Shown: positions 1 to 10,100 of the stretch, piece after piece | How positions within the stretch are numbered: the first letter of the stretch is position 1 | Layout: each line of letters opens with the position of its first letter | Assembly: GCA_019649035.1 (NCBI GenBank) | Contig: BMAT01000154.1 | Location: forward strand, 25,961 to 47,270 | Origin: Elysia marginata | Lineage: Eukaryota > Mollusca > Gastropoda > Plakobranchidae | Length of the DNA: 21,310 nucleotides | Direction of reading: 5' to 3' | Translations under genes and position numbers: made by a program | The notes under the pieces: model-generated | Told to the model about the DNA's origin: nothing | What the model saw: the letters and a program-made list of their open reading frames with translations, nothing else | The model's database searches: none

Positions 1-54
1 AAGACAAATTTCCCACTGGGACGAATAAAGATTCATCTCATCTCATCATCGTAT
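1..54 (+). mobile_element. 3' tail of a LINE or SINE at the window edge
   Basis: It reads AATTTCCCACTGGGACGAATAAAG and then ATTCATCTCATCTCATCATC. A short TCCCA/TGGGA hairpin, AATAAAG and a run of short repeats is the usual 3' end of CR1/L2-like LINEs and their SINE partners in marine invertebrates. The body lies left of the window, so the family cannot be named. Confidence 0.55.
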
Positions 55-68
55 CTGGATGCTAGTGA

Positions 69-546
69 CAGACCTGCCATTCAATGATTCATACAGATTA
101 AATCAGTATTTTACTGATTTTTTGGCCAAAATGTTGAAAAATACTGATTTTTGTTACAAAATACTGTTTTTTTTACTGCTTGGCAACTATCACTTAATGA
201 GCCAAATGTCAGAGTTAATTTCCAAGTTTTTGTAATTTTTTTTTTGTTAACAATCTGGAAAAAGACTTCAGTACTGTACCTAAATACTTTACAGTAGGCC
301 TTCTGTATATTAAATGGAGCATGGTAGTCTTTAAATTTTATACATTTTCGTTTTATTATTTTTTAAAACAAATTAAATTATGATGGCCACATTAAAATTG
401 AAGTCCTAATGTTTTTACTAAAAAGTGCCAGAGTTTGTGAGTACATGTACTGGTACATGTACATGGTTATAGAGATTTTTTAACACTGAATACTGATTTT
501 TTAGCTCAATCATTCTGATGTTCCATTTTGAAGAGTGGCATGTCTG
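69..546 (+). mobile_element. Short non-autonomous DNA transposon (MITE), copy 1
   Basis: It begins CAGACCTGCCATTC and ends GTGGCATGTCTG, an imperfect inverted end. Its whole length matches copy 2 (4963-5423) in reverse complement: the AAATCAGTAT/ATACTGATTT words, TTGGCAACTATCAC, AGGCCTTCTGTAT, GGAGCATGGTAGTCTTTAAA, GATGGCCA and TTTTTTAACACTGAATACTG all recur in the same order. Flanks GCTAGTGA and TTAAGTGA share five of eight bases, which could be a decayed 8-bp duplication. No coding capacity is seen. It differs from copy 2 by small gains, such as an ATGTACTGGTACATGTAC expansion near 443. Confidence 0.8.
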
Positions 547-1577
547 TTAAGTGATAAGCACTAAGCAGTAAACTTATATCCGTATCAAAGTTCTAAAGGC
601 CATGGTAATCTCACATTTACACCATGATGAGAGCACACAAGCATTAGGAACATTGGAAAAGTAGCATAAGTAATGGAATTCAATTGTTTACTAGTCCATT
701 CAATTGTTTACTAGTCCCAGTACCACTGCCACAATAAGTGAAATCACATTACACAAGACTATCACTCAGAGTAAAACCTTTGCAGAGCCTAGTGTCAATT
801 TTCAGCCAATGGGTACTTGTTCGTCATGTCTACGACCAATCAACAGTGATGATAGTTACATTTTTTCTTCATAAAGTGGAACAAACTGGATCAGTTCCCG
901 TTCCTACGCATCTAGTACATAAACTTCATAATCATATCACAACTTTAACCCCTAAGTACCACACAAAAATAAGATAAGATCACAAACTGACGTACTTGTC
1001 GTACTGTGATCGTCACGCTTAGGCGCTAGATTTGCCTATATGACATACGTCCTCACATGTGTCAATCTTTATCGGCTAAATATCTTGATTGATTCAATAG
1101 CGACACTTACCTACTTAGAAAATCAAGTTTATAAAAAATTATTTTTTGTATTAAATGAGCTTTTTATTTAGAATATAACAAATGGTGCTTTTTATATTGA
1201 GAGCAAATCTTCGCCCCAATACAATAGACCATTCTGCAACTTTACGGCTTTCCTGGCCAAGATTTGTGTGCAACTTGACCACAAAAAAAACCTGTTGCAA
1301 AGGGCTTAATCAGTATTCTTAAAATACATGTACACAACTGAAGACACAAATAGAGCAAAACTACACATCAGCTGCTTATACAAAGTAAACATAAACAAAT
1401 ATCTACAGGTCAGATTATTTTATTGGTATGTGTTGGCATAAACAAAGCACAGCAGTGTAGTCATTGGTACAGAAACAAACTTCATGAGTAACATTTTTAG
1501 TAGTAGGTAAAAACCAGAGTAAAGGGCCATTAGTGTATTCTTAGTAAATGGTCAAATATACTCAAAGGAAAGGTTAT
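547..1577. other. Intergenic DNA downstream of ADSS, no gene seen
   Basis: AT-rich sequence without convincing coding. It holds the 20-bp tandem at 678-717 and a small CpG-rich patch near 986-1025 (TGACGTAC, then several CG words) that stands out from its surroundings. Confidence 0.6.
678..717. repeat. Perfect 20-bp tandem duplication
   Basis: ATTCAATTGTTTACTAGTCC occurs twice without a gap or mismatch (678-697, 698-717). It is a recent local duplication in intergenic DNA with no function visible. Confidence 0.9.
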
Positions 1578-1588
1578 GGTTTGATTAG
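1578..1588. repeat. 11-bp direct repeat, left of the 1622-1943 element
   Basis: GGTTTGATTAG, repeated exactly at 1946-1956. If it is a target duplication, the inserted unit is 1589-1945 and extends 33 bp beyond the left inverted end. Confidence 0.5.
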
Positions 1589-1621
1589 AATAAATAGTGG
1601 AGGCAGCCAATGTGCAATCAA

Positions 1622-1943
1622 ATGATTGAAAGATTTTAAAGGTATGAAGTTAGCAGTGGAGAGAATTAGGCTTTTAAGAGGAAATGCCCGAAACGCCTGC
1701 CTAAAGTATGACCCGAACCTTCGATTTATAGTAGCTTCGGCACCCACCGCCTTGCCACTTAGAGAAACATAACTTATAGTTATACCATGTGACCACTATG
1801 CTCCTAAAAAAGGAGTTTCATGGCGAAGGTTCTTGCTTAGTCTCTCTAAGCGACTTGCTTACTTGAATGGGAAGATCCAAATCGCACCAAAGGCAACCAT
1901 TTGAATCCAGAAGTGCACCATGCCTTTAAAATCTTTCAATCAT
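1622..1943. mobile_element. Short element with 25-bp inverted ends and a tRNA-like pol III promoter core
   Basis: 1622-1646 and 1919-1943 are reverse complements with one mismatch (starting ATGATTGAAAG). The interior is richer in GC than its flanks. On the minus strand it carries TGGCAAGGCGG (1747-1757, A-box-like) and GGTTCGGGTC (1710-1719, close to the B-box GGTTCGANTC) with tRNA-like spacing and a CTACTATAAATCGAA segment between. A further internal hairpin GCTTAG/CTAAGC lies near 1835-1855. An 11-bp direct repeat GGTTTGATTAG lies outside at 1578-1588 and 1946-1956. It looks like a MITE-SINE hybrid; no protein is encoded and no full cloverleaf is seen. Confidence 0.7.
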
Positions 1944-1945
1944 AA

Positions 1946-1956
1946 GGTTTGATTAG
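1946..1956. repeat. 11-bp direct repeat, right of the 1622-1943 element
   Basis: GGTTTGATTAG, the partner of 1578-1588. It starts two bases after the right inverted end. Confidence 0.5.
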
Positions 1957-4017
1957 CAGCTTTGACATCCAATAAATTTTTTTTTCTTGGTAAAGGTAGA
2001 GTGATCTTGATTCTTTGTTTATTTCAATATATAACACCTATATAATTCAACAACTTTATTGGTGTGAATTCTTGTTCAGGTACCACCAGTTTAAAAAAAA
2101 ATTTACTTGTACTTTTTGAGTATGACCATTTAATAATCTATTCAAAATAATTTTCAGTAAGAACTGTGGGACTGAAGTATCATACATAATCTCACTTATG
2201 AGACTGAGCATGTTATAATTTCTAAGTCTCAAGAAGGTTATTCAAATACATGTATGTGATTTTGAGGGTGCCACTGCCAGGGCGAATCAGGTACAAATGA
2301 GAATTTCTAATTTCTATATATTGAGTTTTTTTTAATTTTTGCAAACCAAGGCGCATGTTAAAAGCCTTAAAATTCATCAAGTCTTTGCATATGCTGAAAT
2401 ACCTCGTATCAAACTCAGCAAAAGAAAGAATTTATAGCTATATTACATGGAAGATTTTTGGTTCTGAAAAGCTCTGACTTAAAACAATTCTGGGCTACTT
2501 GTGGTTGGCTCACATGAATGTAGGCCTAAATGGAATGGAATACTGTAACAAATTCAGAATGAAAAATAAGTATCCAATAGCACTCTTAAAAAATGTCATT
2601 TTGATGGAATGACAAAGTTTTTGTATACATGAGAATTGAGATGTTGCCAAAAACTTCAATTTTTTTTTCGTGTGAGGTAAAGCAAAATTTGATGTTAAAA
2701 AAACCTCAGCTGCAGAAATAAACCAAAATGAATGGTGTTTTGCTGCATGATTAAAATGTGCAAATTGTTTTTAATCAAGATAGGGCTGCTCATACAAAAT
2801 CACCAATGTTTTTCACAACCTCATATATCATGTTCCAAATGTACACAAATGTTACCAAATGAAACAAACTGCTTTAGCCGTGGATCAGCAAAAGACTGCA
2901 GATGTTATACTATAGCATAATAAAGGTTAATATTGGCATCCTTGTTTAATCAAGAACTGTTCCTGAGATAGAAGCATTATAGGGTCTAAATAAAATTAAG
3001 TGACTAATGGAATAGGCCTATGTTCAATCAATTGAACATTGACTTAACCCCACTTGTAATTAAAAGATATGGTTCACAGATACTATAAGTATAATCTTTT
3101 AACATTCATGATAATTTTCAGAAGCTTAGGACTTTGGATTTGAAATTGAACTGAAATGCAGTTTAGCCTTATACAAAAAAGCTTTGTCCAGTCACCGTAG
3201 TTTTATAAAATTAAAGGCTGGATTCTTTAACAAAAAACAAAACAATAAAATTTAAGCCTTTCTCAATGAACTTAGAAGAAAACCAACGATATTCATTACA
3301 TCCACAAAACTGTTGATAGCTGTAAAAATTAACTTCAACTGAAAAGTATCAGTTAAGAGAATAGGGTTCAGTAATATTTCTTTGTACATCAAGAAGCCCT
3401 TCTGGCACAACTAAGTTAGTCTTTAATTTCTCATAAAGTACCCATGCGTCTAGTAGCATAACACAGCAAAAACCAAATAAATCGATAAAATTGTATTTGT
3501 AACATTGAAAACAAATTTTTTTTTTTTGCAAGGCATATGAACAATCCTTTTCCAGATATCACCTCATGCTTAAAAAATCTAAAAGGTTCTACATCTCTTA
3601 AAGTTATAATTTATGAAGCAAAAAAAAATTGCACACCAGTTGTGTTCCTGAGGCAATACAGTTTGTATATCATTGTATGCAGTACCAGAGTTAAACTATC
3701 TTTTGAAATCAACATCCAGAATATAATATATTGAGCAAAATTCTTTTTTTTAAGAAGTTTTTTCGGTAATTTTTGAGATTCATTAGCCTTTTGTGGAGCC
3801 GATTCAGCAAACAAATTAACAAAACTTAAAAATTCTATTAGTTATTACTATGCTAAATAAAATACCAATAACTTCCCTTTCACACATATATTTAATTGAA
3901 GAAACATTAAATTCACAGGGTACATAAAACACGCAAGATTTTAAACAAATTCAAAGACTCACCTATAGAATATTGGTCAATAAAGATATCATGGGTTATA
4001 ATTACATTGTAAAGAGA
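1957..4017. other. Intergenic DNA downstream of ADSS, no gene seen
   Basis: AT-rich DNA with homopolymer runs and only short chance frames of low-complexity content on either strand. The one local feature is an 18-bp imperfect palindrome TGTTCAATCAATTGAACA at 3021-3038. Nothing resembling an exon, RNA gene or mobile element was recognised. Confidence 0.55.
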
Positions 4018-4023
4018 TTTATT
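4018..4023 (-). promoter_or_regulatory. ADSS polyadenylation signal AATAAA
   Basis: AATAAA on the minus strand about 100 bases after the ADSS stop codon implies a short 3' UTR ending a little below 4010. It is the first such hexamer after the stop. The cleavage site cannot be fixed from sequence. Confidence 0.6.
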
Positions 4024-4122
4024 TTTGTTAATTTTTTTCATGGTTAGCCAGGCAAGGTTGATGGGAACGCTCCAGTACCACTCTTATGGGAAAAATCCAG
4101 AGCAATCCTGCCATGGTGGTGA

Positions 4123-4175
4123 TCACAAACATGGTATGATAGACTCACGGTCTTTGCCGACTCCAACCCATTTCA
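4123..4175 (-). CDS. ADSS: ADSS exon 13, coding part: [12 protein letters not shown] and stop
   Basis: Acceptor TTTGTGCTTGCAG; completes a Val codon, then [16 protein letters not shown] and TGA at 4123-4125. The G(V)GKxRES block contacts the guanine of GTP in the family. The last residues (IIPCL) differ from the MIQLF end of the human protein, but this tail is variable. Confidence 0.94.
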
Positions 4176-7100
4176 CTGCAAGCACAAAAATGTAATCATA
4201 CAAAATGTAAAACATTTGCCAAGTTCTTTTCATTAAACTTTAAAAGCTTTCAGTTTACAAGCAATGTCTTGATCTAGTCAAAATAAACCCTGGATCTACA
4301 TTTAAAAGGGGATCTGAAAAACATTACGGTTACTGTCTAGATTTAGATACAGAACATCAAAATATAAGATTTAGTTAGAGCTCTAGGTGTCATAAGCACA
4401 GGTGTTAAGGTGAAAACAAGATTCCAATTTTAATCAACAACAAACTTTCATCAACCTTACTTAAAGGGAGTGCCTTTTTTCAAATTTCAAAGGTCTGGTC
4501 CCTTCCCAAGCAAAAAGAATATAAAAAAGTTTAAATTCCTCGAAAATACAATTTTACCTGGGACACCAATATGAGATTCAATGGTGCGGATGTATTGTTG
4601 AGCATTGGGAGGTAAATCAGAAAATTTTCGGGCTGTCTCTGTGGACACTTCCCATCCAGGGAGAGTTAGATACTCCACCTCAACTCGTTGAACGTCATCA
4701 TCAGAGGCTGAATTAAGTAGGGATAAATATAACAGGTTAGCTTAAAATCAGAGGTTAGAGCAGGCATTTAATTTCAAATAAATTGTTTTGGAATCAATTG
4801 AGAGGGGGGAAGGGGAGAAAAATCTACTTAGCAACATTTTTTTCTTGCCTGCAAAACTTAGTATCATGCAATTTGTAGGAAACCAGACCTTTTATTCATG
4901 GATGCCATGGCAACACTGCCATATTGAATTTGACACTTACTAAAGTATCAGCTTTTAAAATTCAGACCTGCCTCTTCATATTGGAAAATCAGTATGATTA
5001 AGCTAAAAAATCAGTATTCAGTGTTAAAAAATCTGTATAGCCATGAACCAGTACTCGCAAACTCTTACACTTTTTTGTAAAAACATTAGCACTTCAATTT
5101 TAATTTGGCCATCGTAATTTAATATGTTTAAAAAATTAAAAAAACGAAAATGTGTAACATTTAAAGACTACCATGCTCCTTTTAATAATACAGAAGGCCT
5201 ACGATAAAGTATTTTGGTACAGTATTGATATCTTATTTTCATATTTTTAACAAAAAAATTACAAAAACTGTGAAATTAACTCTGAAGTTTCACTCATTAT
5301 GTGATAGTTGCCAAGCAGTGAAAAATCAGTATTTTGTAATAAAAATAAAAAAATCAGTATTTTTGAACGTTTTGGCCAAAAATCAGTATAATACTGATTT
5401 AATCTGTATGAATGGCAGGTCTGAAAATTCTATTTTATTTTTTTAACTTTTTTGGCTAAATGACTTGAAACTTATGCAGCAACTCAACCACTACAAGAAT
5501 ACAAAATTAAACAAGCAGTAAATTTATTTTATTAGTAGTGGTATTGTATGGCTACACCTCTGTTTTTGAATTGTCCTTCCACCCAGGATATTAAATTGTT
5601 GTCAGCTGCTGGGATTGTTCCATAGCCACCTTTCAAGTTCGTTATTGGGCAATGTGGTATAATAAGATCAAGGGTTTCTGGTTTCTGGTTTCCCATTGCA
5701 TCGTATAGATGCAAGTGATTCCTCAAGTTTCCATTTGTACATGCTGTAGGCAGTTGCATATTTTATTCTCAGTCCATTTGCTATTACCCAGTGCTATATT
5801 CATTTTATTGATAACATAGATCTAGAAATCTAAATTAAAACAAGTTTTAAGAAATGACTCTGTAACTTACTTCATTATACAAAGTACAAATATTACAAAA
5901 TCAAATGATACATCATAGTGGCAAAGAAGCATCTTTTGAGAAAATTGCCTTTGAAAATAAAGAATGCAAAACAACCACTCTTTAAATTGCAAATAAAAAT
6001 ATGACTTTGGCACAATATTGAAAAGGATATGAACACGGCCTGGACTATTCGTATTTGTATTGAAAGCATACCTGGAAAAGTATTGAGTTTTTTTCCATCA
6101 AGGTAGTATGCAATGCCAACTTTTATCTCCTTAAAAACATCGAGAATGTCAAGTTTTGTTACTGCCAACCTAAAAAGAAAAAAATATATATCTATAGGAG
6201 ACATAACAAAACTTTTCCATTTTTATTTTGCTTCAAATTATCACCAGCATCATAAATATAGGAATCTGAGTAGAGCCGAAATCTCTTGAATGATTTTTTA
6301 AATTTCAAACCTCTAGAGTGCTTCACCCTGATTGGTCAACAATACATGGCTTTCAGCCTACTGAATGGTCAAAGGGACAAAATTATGAAAAACACTCAGT
6401 GTAAATAGTAATGATTATTTCACTTTCTAAAAAATAAAACTGTGCAAATTTGGAGATTTAAAATTTCAATTGTATTTTTATTGCCAATGGCAGATAACCA
6501 AGCTGGCCCTCAAGGGGTTAAGAATAAGATTTAACTACAACAAAAAAATAGTTTGAATCATAAAAGAAAAAAAAAGGTCTAGTACTAAATCTAGATACAC
6601 ATCTATGCTCTAGACATAGTTTAACATGAGAAATCAGACCAATCAACACAAAAACAAAAATAATTTCTATGTCAATGAGTCTATTGTTACACACAATATC
6701 TAAATTGCAATGCATTCAATAACTGTTGATTTGTTTCCATTTTTTTTAAATACCCCACAAAATCCAATGACAGGGTATCATTATCCCAAATTAGAGACGA
6801 ATGTTCATTAAGTTTAAGGACAGATGAACTTTAAGTGGATACTGATCATTCAAAAGGTCATTTTTGTGACTTGTGCCTGATTATTTTGGTTGTAATGTAG
6901 TTGTAATTGTATAAGCCGGGATGTTGGAATGTTTTAAAGATACTCTGTCATGTTTGTAAGNGAAATTCATTGAATAAATATTTCTGAAGTTTTGGTCCAT
7001 TGTACAATAATTTCATATAAACACATTGTATACGGTAATATAAAATGCTGCAGAGTAAAAGAAAGATACATCTTCAAAATTAAAGAATAGTTAAAAAATC

Positions 7101-10100
7101 TGTGCAAGATATTTTCACAATATCTTTGAAGATTAAAAGAGCTTAATGTGAACATATTTGAGATAACTTCTTGAATGCTTCGCCCTAAGACCTTAAGATA
7201 AGGGGGGAGGGGATATTCTTGATTTTGAGCCTTGTGAACCGTCAAAGAGACGAAACCATGAAATAAACATTGATAATGTAAACTGTGGAGGGTTTCCCTT
7301 GCTAAAAAATTTCATATTGATATTTTTGAGTACTTCTATTTTTTAAATATTTTTTTAAAAGTAGGGGCACATAACCTATCAGTCTCCTGAAAACATACCC
7401 TGTAAAGCCATTGACCATGTTTGAGTATTTGAGCATTGCCAGATCAAGCCAGCCACAGCGTCGAGGTCGACCTGTAGTCACACCAAACTCTCCACCTCGA
7501 TCTTGTAACAACTTGCCTTTATCCTACAGGGATATAAACAAGATTAAAGCATGGAAATAACCTTTGAATTATACCAATGATTTTCCAAAGGTTTAACCAA
7601 AACCATATTTATCATTTTATGTAGCGTTTCATAAGTCAAGCCAAGGAATTCAGGGATTTATACATCATCTTAAGCTTTTTAAAAGATAGTTTATGATTGT
7701 AAGTTATTGCAACTAGAACACCAGTGAGACTTACACTTAACAAAAAATGTCAATAAAACTTATTTAAAGATTTTGTAACACAAATGATTTAAAGAGATCA
7801 TCAACCAATCCTTTAGCCTTATTTCCTGTGATCATTAAAAATTTTTTCCACTGTTGGATAAATCAAAATACGTAATAAATTTTCAATATATACCCTTTGG
7901 TAGAAAATGTTCATTTTTGCATTATAAATGTTACTGCAATTTAAACCATTTGTCTCGCGTTTTATGTAAATGAGTCTTCAGTCGCAAGACCTAGTTTTGC
8001 AATACTGGCTTTGAAAGTTAAGTGGGTGTCCAGAAGTTCATATTCTTTTTTTATCTTAGATTTTGATGCTAAAACCATTTCTGTACACTTTTTACACCTG
8101 ATTCATGTTTTAGGTCTTTAATTTTAATTGGTATGATTGCTGAGGACTTTATACTTTTGCAATCGCTAAACCTTAAAGGCAGCACAGAAGCATGATAAAG
8201 CTTTTCTGTTGTTTTTTTTACTTGAAAATGGAAATCGATACCAATATCTTACTACTTTCCAATTATGATTCATTTTGACTGACTGCTACACATTCCCTAT
8301 TATAAACACCTTGCCTATCTATTTTTTGTTAAGATACATAAACATTCAAATATAAATTTACTATTTAGATTAAACAATTTTACAGAGTTCGAAAGCACTT
8401 ACTTACTTCTACAGGGAAGAAGGATAATTGTTTATAATAAATAGATAAAAGTTTGTTTTTTAATTTAAATATATATTTCTCTTTCTCATTCACTTTCTAA
8501 AAATACTACCCTATGCGTCTCTATTTCTATTCTGTATATAATTATGTCTTAAGACCAGGGCAAATATAAGTCCTATGGACGAAATTCAAACTTTTGGAAA
8601 ATGCCCTTCTTACTTATCCCAACCAGTTGTCGTTTGAGCTTTTGCCCTTCGACTAGACATTTGGGAATAGAAAGTGGAAGTCTTCTTTAATTGTTGGGAG
8701 TTTGAGTAGAGTGTATTCCATGCATCAGGCCGCGGAGGGAGGTATTCTTCACGAAGGTCTTGCAGTGATGTGCATTGAAAAAATAGGGGTGTTGTTGTTT
8801 CGTATGGTGCATCACAGAAATGGCATACTGGGGGAGTCATGGGCTGGATCCTGTTTAGATGGGCATTAACAGGAGCATGGTGTGTACGCAGGCCGAAAAT
8901 ATTTACTTGATCTCTTCTCTCAAGGGAACTAATGCTGTCTTTGGGATTTGGTGTTGCCATGTAGGTAAATAGTGATCTGCCTGTTTTGCCTGTAGGCCAT
9001 CCATTTAGCCATTCCTCCGTGGAATTGTTCCGTATGATCTGTTGTGCTGTGCGAAAGGATGTTGTTGTGTTCTGCTGTTGGGCGGTGGAGCCCTTTTTTG
9101 CGAGTGTGTCTGCTCTTTCATTGCCTATAATGTTGCAATGACCTGGTATCCATTGTAGTATAAGGTTGACGTCATAGGTTTCGAGGAAGGAGTCTATTGT
9201 GAGGAATAGACTTTTTAAAGATGAGTTCTGTAGGCTTTCATTTTGAAATGCTTCAAGGACTGACTTTGAGTCTGAGAATATCACTATATTTTGTGTCTTC
9301 TCAGGGTACAATGAGAATACTGAAGTGAGTTGGAAGACGGCAGCTTCTATGGCAAATGCTTCTGCCTCATAGTTTGAGCAGTATGACCCACAGGATTCAC
9401 TGAGTTCTTCTTTGGTCTTATCTGGATATCGAATTCTGACACCATATCCTCCATTTATTGTGCCCTTGAACGCTGAGCCATCTGTATACACATGTATCCA
9501 GTGTTCAGGGTAGGTGTCTAGAGTTTTCTGAGCAGTGATCATGATGTCAATAGGAACTCCGTGTTTTTTAGATGTTTCTTCTATCAGCTGTGTTCGTATA
9601 TTTGCTATGTACTTTCTGTGGTGTTGGGGGGATTTCCTTACAAAAGTGTTGGAGGTTTTCTCTATTGTTTGGCAGGAGGTGATGTTTCTCTTGGAGGTAG
9701 GTAGTGATGTCCATCACCGATTTTTGTTTTAATCTGGCGGTTGGTTTCCAGGTAAGTTGTCCATTAGGGTGACTTTTATAACTTCTTTTGTACCTCTCTA
9801 CCATATTCATGACAGCTGCATCTCTACGAAGCCCCAAAGGTTTAATGTTTGTATGAATCTCGCATGCAGCTGTTGGTGTGGAGCGCATTTCTCCAGAAAT
9901 GAAGTGTACTGCTTGGCTTTGTACTCTGTCTAGCAGGTCTTTGTTTGTCTTACTGCTAATAGATTGGAGAGCTAAGTTATATAAATATTCCATTACAGAA
10001 TGTACATAGCCGATGTAGAGTTGTCTGAGGGTGTTCTTGTCTGCTCCCCATGAGGTACTGGCAAGGCCTTTAACGAGTTGTAGCCGTTTGTTTAGCCATT

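Larger units (their letters stand above)
4708..6071 (-). other. ADSS intron 11 (1364 bp)
   Basis: GT-AG intron with MITE copy 2 (4963-5423) and the coding-looking stretch 5532-5759. The remainder (5760-6071, 4708-4962) is AT-rich and featureless, apart from GATGCCATGGCAAC at about 4903-4916, a weaker relative of the X-box-like site at 14256. Confidence 0.85.

Noticed and set aside
1690-1775. A genuine tRNA gene on the minus strand
   Set aside because: A-box and B-box likeness is present but no acceptor stem or full cloverleaf could be paired, and it sits inside a repeat-like element.
2732-2920. 62-codon plus-strand frame with several Cys
   Set aside because: Cys positions do not form a known finger, the flanks are AT-rich without splice or promoter context, and it looks like a chance frame.
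6310-7260. Two patches with shared words as repeat copies
   Set aside because: Matches are short and interrupted, so no borders or length can be given.
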